A stretch of 64,000 nt of DNA. Origin: Nocardia tengchongensis (GTDB lineage: Bacteria > Actinomycetota > Actinomycetes > Mycobacteriales > Mycobacteriaceae). This document shows positions 1 through 7,662 of this stretch, piece after piece. A program made the position numbers and the translations under genes. The notes below the pieces were generated by a model. The model made no database searches. It saw only the letters and a program-made list of their open reading frames with translations, and was not told the origin of the DNA. Each line of letters starts with the position of its first letter. Position 1 is the stretch's first letter. The DNA lies in assembly GCF_018362975.1 (NCBI RefSeq), contig NZ_CP074371.1, positions 2,542,001-2,606,000 of the forward strand, read 5' to 3'.

Positions 1-972
1 CGGCGAGATCGCGATCATGCCGATCATGATCAGCGCGGTCATCGGCAGCAGCGCCGCGCCCGATGGGAACGCCGAATACCCGAGCACCTGCTGCAGATAC
101 AGGTTCAGGAAGAACCACATCGGCACCCAGGCCGCGCCCAGCAGCACCTGCGCGAGGTTGGCCGCGCCCAGGTCCGGCGCGCGGAAGATGCTCAGCGGCA
201 TGAGCGGTTCGCGGCGGCGGGCCTGGATCGCGATGAACGCGCCCAGCAGCGCGACGGCCGCCGCCAGCACCACCCAGGTCGAGGTCGCGGCCCAATCTCC
301 GCGCACCACACCGAAGACCGCCGCGCCCAGGCCGAGGGTGGCCGTCGCCGCGCCGAGCAGATCCACCGAGGCGTGCGGCGCCAGTGCGCCATCGGGCGTC
401 AGCGCGGGCGCGGCCAGCAGGGCTACCACGGCGATCGGGATATTGATGTAGAAGACCCAAGGCCACGAGGCGTATTGGGTGATGAGGCCGCCGAGGAACA
501 CTCCGGCCGTGCCGCCCGCGGGTGCGGCGGCGCCGTACACGGCGAACGCCTTGGTCAGCTCGCCGGGATTGCCGCCGAACAGCATCATCAGCAAGGTGAG
601 GGCTGACGGCGCGATGAGGGCCGCGCCCGCGCCCTGCACGCCGCGCCCGATCAGTTCGACCGCGGCATTGTCGGCGAGCCCGGCGATCAGCGACCCGGCC
701 GCGAGGACGCCCCAGCCGATCTGGAAGATCCGGCGGGCCCCGACGATGTCGGACAGTTTGCCGCCGAGCAGTAGCATGCCGCCGAAGACGACCACGTAGG
801 CGTTGAAGACCCAGGACAGGTTCTCCTGTGAGAACCCCAGGGCGCCCTGCATTTCCGGCAGTGCGACACCGATGATCGAGGTGTCCATGATGACGATGAA
901 CTGGGCGAGGGCGATGAGCCCCAAGGCGATCCAGCGCCGCGACGAGGGTGGCGCGGAGGTGTGGGTGGACAT
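1..972 (-). CDS. DHA2-family MFS drug exporter (partial, N-terminal 324 residues)
   Basis: Major facilitator superfamily proton-driven exporter of the 14-helix DHA2 (EmrB/QacA) type. The gene runs off the left edge, so only the N-terminal part is seen. Starting from ATG at 972 the protein opens MSTHTSAPPSSRRW, followed by a first helix with the family signature around MDTSIIGVALPEMQ (the usual form is LDxTIVNVALP), a GGKLSDIVGARR loop typical of MFS motif A, and repeated hydrophobic helices. Substrate cannot be told; such proteins export drugs, dyes or toxic metabolites across the cytoplasmic membrane. Two C/G-tract palindromes lie 70-135 bp upstream, so it is probably repressed by a regulator outside this window. 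Family is secure; specificity is unknown. Confidence 0.9.
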   Translation of the reverse strand, partial: MSTHTSAPPSSRRWIALGLIALAQFIVIMDTSIIGVALPEMQGALGFSQENLSWVFNAYVVVFGGMLLLGGKLSDIVGARRIFQIGWGVLAAGSLIAGLADNAAVELIGRGVQGAGAALIAPSALTLLMMLFGGNPGELTKAFAVYGAAAPAGGTAGVFLGGLITQYASWPWVFYINIPIAVVALLAAPALTPDGALAPHASVDLLGAATATLGLGAAVFGVVRGDWAATSTWVVLAAAVALLGAFIAIQARRREPLMPLSIFRAPDLGAANLAQVLLGAAWVPMWFFLNLYLQQVLGYSAFPSGAALLPMTALIMIGMIAISP

Positions 973-1040
973 AGGAATCACTCCCTGACGGAGGTATCGG
1001 GCGGCCGGGCGGCCACTGGCGGTTCCAACTCGTCCATTGG

Positions 1041-1107
1041 TACCCCCGTGGGGTATGTGATGAACAGTCCGGAGCAGTGTGACCCTTCTCATACCCATTG
1101 GGGGTAT
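1041..1107 (-). promoter_or_regulatory. Two C/G-tract palindromes, CsoR/FrmR-like operators
   Basis: TACCCCCGTGGGGTA at 1041-1055 and ATACCCATTGGGGGTAT at 1091-1107 are two near-perfect palindromes of the same form, TACCC then GGGTA, 35 bp apart, in the region between the leftward MFS gene and the rightward secreted-protein gene. This architecture resembles operators bound by the CsoR/FrmR/RcnR family of small metal, formaldehyde or sulfide sensors. No such regulator gene is in the window, so the binding protein is inferred. Most likely target is the MFS gene. Confidence 0.6.
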
Positions 1108-1233
1108 AGGTAATGAGAGTGGCGCTGGCCTGCGCGAAAAAGTCATTGGCTCCGGGACTTTCGAAGAATTCGAATGTCGACACGCCACGGGCACTGTTGA
1201 CATCGACCCGGTGTCGGCTGTGAGGATTGGGTG

Positions 1234-1770
1234 ATGATGAAACGAACGATCAATTGCTTGACCGCCGTTGCCATCCTCGGCGCCGGCGCGGCCGTCGCCG
1301 CCGCACCGGCCGGCGCCGAACCCAACGGCAGCCCGTGTCAGCTCGGCTGGTCGAATGTCGAGCCGCGCTCGTGTGCGCAGAACAGCTTCAACATGAGCCC
1401 GGTCTTCACCCTCGGCAACGGGGTGTGCGCGGGCATGTTCTCCACCGGCGGCACGGCTTTCGACGGCCCGCTCTACCAGTACTCCGAGGCGCCCGGCGCC
1501 TCGCACTCGGTGATCCTGCGCATCAGCCAGGGCTTCTCGCCGCTCGGAAACTGGGCCGCGCAGTTGCTGGCCTGCGACGTCAACGCCATCGTCGACTGGA
1601 ACAACGCCGACACCGGCCAGCAGGGCAGCGTCACCCGCTTCATCCCCGCGGGGCAGAGCAGCACCAATCCGGCCATCTTCCCGGTCAACACCGGGCCCGG
1701 CCGGGTGCACCTGACCATCCGCACCGACCGCGCCAACATCCCGGCGAATCTCGACGTCGTCGTGCCCTAG
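1234..1770 (+). CDS. Secreted protein of unknown function
   Basis: No family recognised. The 178-residue product has a clear Sec signal peptide (MKRTINCL, then a run of Ala/Gly/Val, with likely cleavage after AGAEP region near residue 28). The mature part carries cysteines in pairs (CQLGW, RSCAQ, GVCAGM, LLACD), so disulfides in the exported protein are likely. No catalytic motif or membrane anchor is visible. GAGG at 1222-1225 suits the ATG at 1234; a GTG at 1231 and an ATG at 1237 are possible alternatives. The gene is bounded downstream by a strong terminator. Probably an actinobacterial envelope or secreted protein; function unknown. Confidence 0.75.
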   Translation: MMKRTINCLTAVAILGAGAAVAAAPAGAEPNGSPCQLGWSNVEPRSCAQNSFNMSPVFTLGNGVCAGMFSTGGTAFDGPLYQYSEAPGASHSVILRISQGFSPLGNWAAQLLACDVNAIVDWNNADTGQQGSVTRFIPAGQSSTNPAIFPVNTGPGRVHLTIRTDRANIPANLDVVVP

Positions 1771-1800
1771 CGCTGTTCGGGGCCCCGGCCCGCGATACTG

Positions 1801-1831
1801 CTCCCACCCGAATCCCGGATTCGGGTGGGAG
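1801..1831. terminator. Bidirectional hairpin terminator
   Basis: A perfect 13-bp stem (CTCCCACCCGAAT pairing with ATTCGGGTGGGAG) with a 5-nt loop sits between two convergent genes, 31 bp after the rightward stop and 7 bp before the leftward stop. It can serve both strands. Confidence 0.8.
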
Positions 1832-1837
1832 TCTTCG

Positions 1838-2782
1838 TTATCGGACCGTCAGGAACTGCTGCAAGCCCTCGGCGACGGCGGCATCGCCCCGCACCGTCGG
1901 GTGACCCGGCTGCCCGTTGAAGTCCGGCCCCGGGGTGAAGATGCCGTTCAGCCAGGGGTCGGCGGAGCACAGCCCGTGGCCCGCGGTGACGGCGGCGGCG
2001 TCGAAGTACTCGACGCCCAGCAGGGCGGCGGCGTCCCGCGGCGCCTGGCGGAGGCTGTCGAAGACGTCGGTGACCGCGCCCGCGCGGGGCAGGCCGACCG
2101 GGACGCCCAGCACGCCCATGCAGATCGCCTGGTCGCCTGGAGTGTGCAGCTCCTGGTACCCGACCAGGACGATCCGCGCGTTCGGCGCGTAATAGCGGAT
2201 GTAGGTGACGATGTCGCGCAGGTGATCGACGTAGTCCTGACCGGTCAGCAGAGCCGGCGGATTGCCGTTCGTGGCCGCGTCGGCGGTGCTGCACCCGCGC
2301 AGCACGTCCAACAGGCATGGGACCAGCGCGTTCTGGGCCTGATGGTCGGCGCCCCACGCGTCGTTCAAACCGAACTGCAGCAGCACCGCTTTGGTCCGGG
2401 GACCGAACGCGCCGTCCGCGGCCGCCTGCCGCGCCTCGGTCAGCGCCGTCCAGTAGTGGTCCTCGCCGTGCCGCCACATGTACGCGCCGACGCAGGACAC
2501 GTCGTCGAAGTCCTTGGTCTGCGACAAGCCCATCCGGTCCGCCAGCTGATTCGGCCAGGACGTGGGCAGGTGCGGGCAGGCCACGCCGGTCGGCTGGGGC
2601 TGCATGGTGGACCAGGTGGCATTGGCGGTATTCGAATCGCCCATGACCACCAGCGACTTGCCTTCCGCCTGCGCCGGATCGGTGTCCGCCCCGGCGACCG
2701 GCGCGGTGAGGCCGCTCAGCAGCGCCGCCCCTCCGAAGACCATTGCGACGGCGGAAAGAAAGCGGCTCATGATCCTCGGCAT
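1838..2782 (-). CDS. Secreted SGNH/GDSL-type hydrolase
   Basis: Exported esterase/lipase of the SGNH superfamily. After a signal peptide (MSRFLSAVAMVFGG, cleavage near PVAGA) come the four landmark blocks: block I GDSNTAN with the nucleophilic Ser, an Asn-bearing central segment, block III LLQFGLNDAW with the catalytic-site Asn, and block V near the C-terminus, PGHPTVRGD, with the catalytic His. Substrate unknown; secreted actinobacterial members act on lipid or carbohydrate esters. ATG at 2782 is used; ATG at 2770 (MSRFL) is nearly as good. A TAGGAT -10-like hexamer lies at 2824-2829 on the minus strand. It converges on the secreted-protein gene across the hairpin at 1801-1831. Confidence 0.85.
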   Translation of the reverse strand: MPRIMSRFLSAVAMVFGGAALLSGLTAPVAGADTDPAQAEGKSLVVMGDSNTANATWSTMQPQPTGVACPHLPTSWPNQLADRMGLSQTKDFDDVSCVGAYMWRHGEDHYWTALTEARQAAADGAFGPRTKAVLLQFGLNDAWGADHQAQNALVPCLLDVLRGCSTADAATNGNPPALLTGQDYVDHLRDIVTYIRYYAPNARIVLVGYQELHTPGDQAICMGVLGVPVGLPRAGAVTDVFDSLRQAPRDAAALLGVEYFDAAAVTAGHGLCSADPWLNGIFTPGPDFNGQPGHPTVRGDAAVAEGLQQFLTVR

Positions 2783-2861
2783 TTCGTGCGGTAGCGAGTG
2801 GGACGCCCGGTACGGGTCGCCAGATCCTAGCGTGGCGCGCACCGGGCGAGTCGCCGTTTGA

Positions 2862-3734
2862 TCATCGACCGCCCGCGGCCTGCGCACTCGCGCCGAAATG
2901 ATCGACGAGTAGGCGGGTCAGCTCTTCGGGGGCTTCCTCGGGGATCCAATGCGACACTCCCGGCAGCACTTCGAGCCGGTACGGTCCGTCCGCGTAGCGG
3001 CGCGTCAGCTTGATGCCGGTGTCGAGTACCGCGGTGTCGCCGTCGCTCCAGACCTGCAGCGTCGGGACGCTGACCCGGCCGCGCAGCAGGCGCGGCGAGG
3101 AGAACGGCATGCCGCGGTACCAGTGCAGCCCGCCGCGGGCGATCGCCCGGTCGCGTACCCGCGCCGAGTCCCGCCGGGCGACCTGCGCGGGTTGGCCGGT
3201 CCCGCGCAGTAACCGGGTGAAGAGTTCGGTGCGAAGCAGGAGTTCGGGGACCACCGGTAGCTGGAAGAAGTACATGTACCAGGAGGCCAGGCCTTGGCGG
3301 CTGGTGAGGATCGCGCGGGCGAAGGCGCCCGGATGCGGGACGGACAACGCCGTCAGCGACAGCAGCCGGTCCGGCCCCTCGATCGCCGCGGCCCAGGCCG
3401 CGGCCGATCCCCAATCGTGGCCGACCAGGTGCACCGGCCGGCCGATCTGATCGATCATCGACAGCACGTCGGCGGCCAGTTCGCCGAGCCGGTACTGCCA
3501 CCGCAGGCGCGGGGACGCGGACGCGCTCGCGCCGCGCTGGTCGGGCGCGAAGGTTCGGTAGCCGGCCTGATTAAGCAGCTCTGCGACTTCGTGCCAACTG
3601 CGGGAGTCCTGCGGCCAGCCGTGCAGCAGCAGGACCGGCTCACCGGAGATCGGTCCGGAGTCGATCACCGGGAACACCAGTCCGTCGCGTCGGAACGAAG
3701 TGATTCGCCCCGGAATGGATACTTCGGTCGCCAT
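2862..3734 (-). CDS. Alpha/beta hydrolase, epoxide-hydrolase-like
   Basis: Cytosolic alpha/beta-hydrolase fold enzyme of 290 residues. Motifs in order: HGWPQDSRSW (the HGxP oxyanion motif of epoxide hydrolases, near residue 39), GHDWGSAAAW with Asp107 at the nucleophile elbow, WSDGDTAV as acid region, and GVSHWIPEE with the catalytic His. An Asp nucleophile in a GHDWG context fits epoxide hydrolase or haloalkane dehalogenase relatives rather than a serine esterase. Start chosen as ATG 3734 behind AGGAAAGG; upstream GTGs are possible. The gene follows the DUF3159 gene after 37 bp on the same strand, so the two may be cotranscribed. Confidence 0.85.
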   Translation of the reverse strand: MATEVSIPGRITSFRRDGLVFPVIDSGPISGEPVLLLHGWPQDSRSWHEVAELLNQAGYRTFAPDQRGASASASPRLRWQYRLGELAADVLSMIDQIGRPVHLVGHDWGSAAAWAAAIEGPDRLLSLTALSVPHPGAFARAILTSRQGLASWYMYFFQLPVVPELLLRTELFTRLLRGTGQPAQVARRDSARVRDRAIARGGLHWYRGMPFSSPRLLRGRVSVPTLQVWSDGDTAVLDTGIKLTRRYADGPYRLEVLPGVSHWIPEEAPEELTRLLVDHFGASAQAAGGR

Positions 3735-3771
3735 TGACACGTGCACCTTTCCTGGTTGCAGCCTTGCTGAT

Positions 3772-4467
3772 TCAGCGTGTCACATGCCGAGTGTTTCCGC
3801 TACCGTCGGTTACATATAATGGTGCTGCGGTGCGGGGCGAGCGGACCCAGAGCCAGGTGACGGCGAGCATGACCACCAGCGCCGGCTTGCCGAGCACCAG
3901 CGCCACCGTGCCGAGCAGTACGACCTTGTTCGCGAGATACGGCGGCACCATGATCAGCAGGTGCAGCGCCCAGAAGGCGAACCAGGCCAGAGACACCTTG
4001 TGGTGCAGGCGAATCCGCGCCTCGGGGTCGCCGGTGTGCGCGCGTTCCAGGCCGAGTTTGCGGGAGGCCCAATGGCTGAGCGGGCGGCCGCTGAGCAGGG
4101 TGATCCCGAAGGCGGCCGTGGCCACCGCGCAGATGATGAGGTCCGGCAGGTAGAAGCCGCGCCCCTCGCCGGTGATGCCGACGAACAGCGAGAACACCAC
4201 GACCGTGGCGAGCGACACCGACACCACCTTGACCGAATCGCCCTTGATCAACCGGTAGAGCGAGATCAGCCCGGCGACTCCGAGCGCGACCAGCACGCCG
4301 ATCTTGGCGTTCACCGCGGCGTATCCGGCGAGGAAACCGATCGCGGGGGCAGCTCCGTCGAGCAGGTGTTGCGGCCCACCCAGCGCCCGGAACTTTCCCC
4401 ACATCTCGGCCGCGGTGGACCGACGATCCACGGATTCCTGCATCTCCACTCCCGTCACCAACACCAC
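3772..4467 (-). CDS. DUF3159 family membrane protein
   Basis: Integral membrane protein of 231 residues matching the actinobacterial DUF3159 family, whose function is unknown. About six hydrophobic helices are visible: around residues 38-58, 62-74, 80-97, 108-125, a helix after the HHKVSLAWFAFW motif, and a last one before the basic C-terminus. The LHHKVS and PPYLANKV segments are the recognisable conserved pieces. Start GTG 4467 is preceded by GGAG with 6-nt spacing. It is upstream of and codirectional with the epoxide-hydrolase-like gene. Confidence 0.85.
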   Translation of the reverse strand: MVLVTGVEMQESVDRRSTAAEMWGKFRALGGPQHLLDGAAPAIGFLAGYAAVNAKIGVLVALGVAGLISLYRLIKGDSVKVVSVSLATVVVFSLFVGITGEGRGFYLPDLIICAVATAAFGITLLSGRPLSHWASRKLGLERAHTGDPEARIRLHHKVSLAWFAFWALHLLIMVPPYLANKVVLLGTVALVLGKPALVVMLAVTWLWVRSPRTAAPLYVTDGSGNTRHVTR

Positions 4468-4540
4468 CGCTATCTCCTAGCTATTCGAGGCTTCCATGGG
4501 TCGAGCCGCGGATGGGGACGGCTCTTGCGAGTGATTCGGC

Positions 4541-4651
4541 CTACATCGAGCCCCAGGACTGCAGGAGATAGGTGGTGTTGGCCGCCAGTCCGGTGATGGT
4601 GTTCGCGAGATCCAGGGTCGCGGATCCGAGGTTGATAATCGGGAAGTCCAT
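4541..4651 (-). CDS. 36-residue mini-protein under a long palindrome
   Basis: A 36-codon ORF starting at ATG 4651, with GAAAGG 8 nt upstream as ribosome binding site. It encodes a product beginning MDFPIINLGSATLDLAN and ending LLQSWGSM. The peptide is hydrophobic with only two acidic and no basic residues, and many Thr/Leu/Ala/Ser. There is no signal peptide of normal form, but the whole chain could insert in or lie along a membrane. It is below the length most gene finders report. Support: good ribosome site, high GC at third positions, a 31-bp palindrome immediately upstream, and a second ORF of exactly the same length in this window (28662-28772). Function unknown. Confidence 0.55.
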   Translation of the reverse strand: MDFPIINLGSATLDLANTITGLAANTTYLLQSWGSM

Positions 4652-4670
4652 GGTCAGAGCCTTTCGTCGA

Positions 4671-4701
4671 GTTCTTATTGCAGTCCGACTGTAATAAGAA
4701 C
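4671..4701 (-). promoter_or_regulatory. 31-bp palindrome, operator of the mini-gene
   Basis: Arms GTTCTTATTGCAGTC and GACTGTAATAAGAAC are reverse complements with a single mismatch around a central C. The site ends 20 bp before the mini-gene start, and on the minus strand a TTGCCC hexamer (4711-4716) precedes it at a distance that would put the palindrome over the -10 region. Size and symmetry fit a dimeric TetR-type or similar repressor. The regulator is not identifiable here. Confidence 0.6.
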
Positions 4702-4813
4702 GGCGAGTCGCGGGCAATGCTTTTATGACCTGGTAGACCGATCGCCCCGGATAAGACCTGCGTCACCGGTGCGGTGCTCGATCAGCTTTCTCGGGATGGC
4801 CGACGAGTTGCCG

Positions 4814-6727
4814 CTACTTCGGTGTGAGGTGACAGCGCTCGATCTCGTTCTCCGGCACCCGGTCGATGCGGTAGTCGGCATAGCCGAGTGACCCCTGGAT
4901 ATTGCGTAGGAACCGGTCGAAGGTGAGCGGAGCGCGGGTCGAGGCCAACAGATCCAGAGTCTCCGGGCAGCTCATGGCGGTGCCGATGCGGTTCACCCAG
5001 CCCTCGTCCAGGAACCAGGGCATCCCGGGATATCGGCCCACCACGCCGGCGTCCACGACCGCCCAGTCCGAATCCAGATTCTTGTCATGGCCGATCCGGG
5101 CATTCGGGAATCGAACAGTATGCGCGGCAAGGGGATACGCCAGGCCGATCGGATCGACGACACGGACGTCGAGCGGCATGTTCATGCTGATCATGCCGAG
5201 GTTCACGTAGAACACGGTGTGCCCGGCGCCGCGATCGGGGATCGGTTGCGGAGGCGGGACGACGTACCAATCGGTGAAGGATGGCGTATTGATCAGCAAG
5301 CCGCCGTCCGGGGTGCGGGCGAGGTCGCGGACCATCGCGCGGATTCGCGGGTAGTCCAGGTAATCCTCGGCGCGGATCGGATGCGCGTGGCCTGTGGTCT
5401 GGACGTAGTAGAGGCGCTCGTCCGCGATGCCCGAAGGGGTGATCCTGTTGCCGGTCTGGATGGCGGTGGTGCCGGCCGCGAACAGCGCCCAGCCGACGAT
5501 TCCGGCGAAAGCCACCAGTATGAGCGGAAAGGCCGCCTCGGTGCGGCGCGAGTCCGAGGCCGGAGACCCCAACGGCAGCATCATGACCGGGAGCAATAGG
5601 CAGAACAGGGGCGGCAGCAGCGTGCGGCCGTGCATGAAGTCGCCGCCGACACGGATCTCATAGCCGGTCAGCAGCAGACCGCTGCCGAGCATGAGGGCGA
5701 CGACCGCGGCGGGGGTCCGCAGCCACCGCCGGAATCGGTGAATCCGTTCGCGCAAAGCAAGTTCCGGATCCCGGATCGATTGGAGGGTGGCACGAGCGCT
5801 GCCGCCCTGGGATCGCATCGCGACCAGTGCCGCCGCGCCCAGCACCGCCAGCGGCACCCACAGCCCGTACGGCTCGATCAAATTCCACAGATACGCGAGG
5901 CCCTGCCGCCACTTCGCCCCGCCCGCGTCCTTCGCAACGGCCGTATTCGGGTACGGCAGACCGTAATAGCCCATGCGCCAGATCTGATAGGCGACCGGTA
6001 CCAGCCCTGCCGCCGCGACCATCGACATCCGGAATGTCCACGGCCGCAGTCGGCCGCCCGTCGCCGGAGAGCACCAGATCATCAGCAGCGCCGGCACACC
6101 CACCAGCGTCATCTCCGGCCGGATCAGCGGCGCCAGACCCGCGAAGAAGCACAGCCCGAAATACCCTGCCGAACTCATGCTTTCGGCCCTGCTCCAGCGG
6201 ATCAACCACCACCACAGCACCGCCAGCCAGCAGATCACCAAGCTGGACTCCAGGCCCGAGGTGACGTAGTCGCGAGCCGGAGGTACTGCGATATAGACGA
6301 GAGCCCCTGCCGGAAGCAGTAATTGGGCGCTGCCTCGATCCCACAACCCGGCCGCGCCGAGCATTCCGAAGACGACCGCCACTGCCGACAGCGTCAGCCC
6401 GATCCCGAGCGCCACATACTCCAGCCGAGCCCGCGTCAACCAGCTGAAGAACCAGATGAGGTAGGTCCACGCGGTACTGGTGTCGACCTCGACCCGCTCA
6501 CCCACATTGAAGACGGGCCCATTGCCCGCCAACAGGTTTCGCACCGTGCGCAACACGGTCAACCCATCATCGGCGATCCAGCGCCGCTCCCACCCACCGA
6601 TCGCGAAAAGGGCTGCGGTAACCACGATTCCGCTGACGCTGATGACGTGAGACAGCCGTCGCCGCGTCTCCGGGAGGCTCGCAGGCTGTTCGCCTGCAAC
6701 CAAGTCGGGCGAGATGGTCAGTGTCAC
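4814..6727 (-). CDS. AftB/ZomB-like GT-C glycosyltransferase homologue
   Basis: Multi-pass membrane protein of 637 residues of the family that contains mycobacterial AftB (Rv3805c), the decaprenylphosphoryl-arabinose-dependent transferase adding terminal beta-(1->2)-arabinofuranose to arabinogalactan and lipoarabinomannan; automatic annotation often names it flagellar motor control protein ZomB. The diagnostic N-terminal loop is present: IADDGLTVLRTVRNLLAG, then GNGPVFNVGERVE. About ten transmembrane helices fill residues 30-430 and a soluble C-terminal domain follows. In AftB the loop begins with two acidic residues, DD, and it does here. The next segment, VDTSTAWTYLIW, departs from the usual YTNPLW-like text, so this may be a paralogue with altered acceptor. 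GTG start with GAGGGG upstream. Confidence 0.8.
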   Translation of the reverse strand: MTLTISPDLVAGEQPASLPETRRRLSHVISVSGIVVTAALFAIGGWERRWIADDGLTVLRTVRNLLAGNGPVFNVGERVEVDTSTAWTYLIWFFSWLTRARLEYVALGIGLTLSAVAVVFGMLGAAGLWDRGSAQLLLPAGALVYIAVPPARDYVTSGLESSLVICWLAVLWWWLIRWSRAESMSSAGYFGLCFFAGLAPLIRPEMTLVGVPALLMIWCSPATGGRLRPWTFRMSMVAAAGLVPVAYQIWRMGYYGLPYPNTAVAKDAGGAKWRQGLAYLWNLIEPYGLWVPLAVLGAAALVAMRSQGGSARATLQSIRDPELALRERIHRFRRWLRTPAAVVALMLGSGLLLTGYEIRVGGDFMHGRTLLPPLFCLLLPVMMLPLGSPASDSRRTEAAFPLILVAFAGIVGWALFAAGTTAIQTGNRITPSGIADERLYYVQTTGHAHPIRAEDYLDYPRIRAMVRDLARTPDGGLLINTPSFTDWYVVPPPQPIPDRGAGHTVFYVNLGMISMNMPLDVRVVDPIGLAYPLAAHTVRFPNARIGHDKNLDSDWAVVDAGVVGRYPGMPWFLDEGWVNRIGTAMSCPETLDLLASTRAPLTFDRFLRNIQGSLGYADYRIDRVPENEIERCHLTPK

Positions 6728-6889
6728 CAGGTCCCCTCACCACTTTTGGTACAGGCGAACCATACTGTGGGTGCCGACAGGAACCCACCCGGCAATGTTG
6801 GGGTCTGCCGCCCGGTCGCATTCAGGTCGATGCCCGAGAACTGTTCGATCGGCCTGCGGACAGGTCCCGGGCTCGTCGTGAGGGTGGTG

Positions 6890-7636
6890 TCAGTGACCGC
6901 TGCCGGTGCCGCTGCCCCCGGAACTGCCGGATCCCATCGGGGGCATGCGCAGAACGGAGTCGGGGACGCCGGTGCCGTTCGGGTCCAGTACGCCGCCTTG
7001 CCCGGCGTACGCGCTCTGGCCGGGTGCGGCATGCACGGTGGTGAGGTATTTCCATAGACCGTCGGCCAGGGCCGCGCCGCCCGCGACCAGGGTGCCGAGC
7101 ACGGCGCCCGCACCGGCGAAGGCGCCGATGGCGGCGGGCGCGGTGACCAGGCAGGCCGGACCGACCACCAGGCATGAGCCCAGTCCGATGGCGACACCGA
7201 CCAGTGCGCCGAGCACGGTGCCAGCGATGCCTCCCAGCGGTACCCGGGTCATGTCGGCGGCGAAGTCGTTGAGCGCCAGTTGATCTTCCATCGGAGAGGC
7301 GACGGGGCGGAGTCCGGTGTCGGGGGTGAGTGCCAGCGCGTGGCCGGCGGCCATGATCCGGTACTGGATCGGGTGGTGCTGTCCGTCGAGCAGAAAGTCC
7401 GCGGGCAGGGCGAGGATCGGCTGACCGCCGAGTGAGCGGACTTCTATGGTGCGCTCGCCGACGCCGGGCACGAAAAGAGCGTGATCGGCCAGGGCGACGA
7501 CGGAGTCGCCGACCACGCGGGCGGCGAGGGTGGGTATGGGCGCGGTGGGCGGTTGGTCGGCGCTCGCGGTGGCGGCGACCGCGGTGACCGCGCACAGGGA
7601 CAGGGATGCGGCGGAAAGTGTTGTGCGAAGTTTCAT
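6890..7636 (-). CDS. Secreted glycine-zipper protein, tandem paralogue 1
   Basis: A 248-residue exported protein with signal peptide (MKLRTTLSAASLSL, cleavage near ATASADQ). An N-terminal beta-rich region of about 90 residues ends with LRPVASPMEDQLALND; it is followed by a hydrophobic Gly/Ala segment with GxxxG spacing (GTVLGALVGVAIGLG) containing a CX6C pair (SCLVVGPACLV), and a Ser/Gly tail. Neighbour 7663-8397 has the same architecture and shares the PVASP(M/L)E(D/N)QLA(L/M)ND and YLTTVHAAPGQSAYA-type segments, so the two arose by duplication. No enzyme motif. The hydrophobic zipper suggests membrane or envelope association. Function unknown; only a 26-bp gap separates the pair, so they are probably cotranscribed. 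Confidence 0.8.
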   Translation of the reverse strand: MKLRTTLSAASLSLCAVTAVAATASADQPPTAPIPTLAARVVGDSVVALADHALFVPGVGERTIEVRSLGGQPILALPADFLLDGQHHPIQYRIMAAGHALALTPDTGLRPVASPMEDQLALNDFAADMTRVPLGGIAGTVLGALVGVAIGLGSCLVVGPACLVTAPAAIGAFAGAGAVLGTLVAGGAALADGLWKYLTTVHAAPGQSAYAGQGGVLDPNGTGVPDSVLRMPPMGSGSSGGSGTGSGH

Positions 7637-7662
7637 GTGGAGGGTCCCGGATGCTTTCCAGC

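Noticed and set aside
4470..4766. 98-codon open frame on the minus strand over the first mini-gene
   Set aside because: Covers the palindrome and has no ribosome site; composition is shadow-like. The 36-codon frame is better supported.
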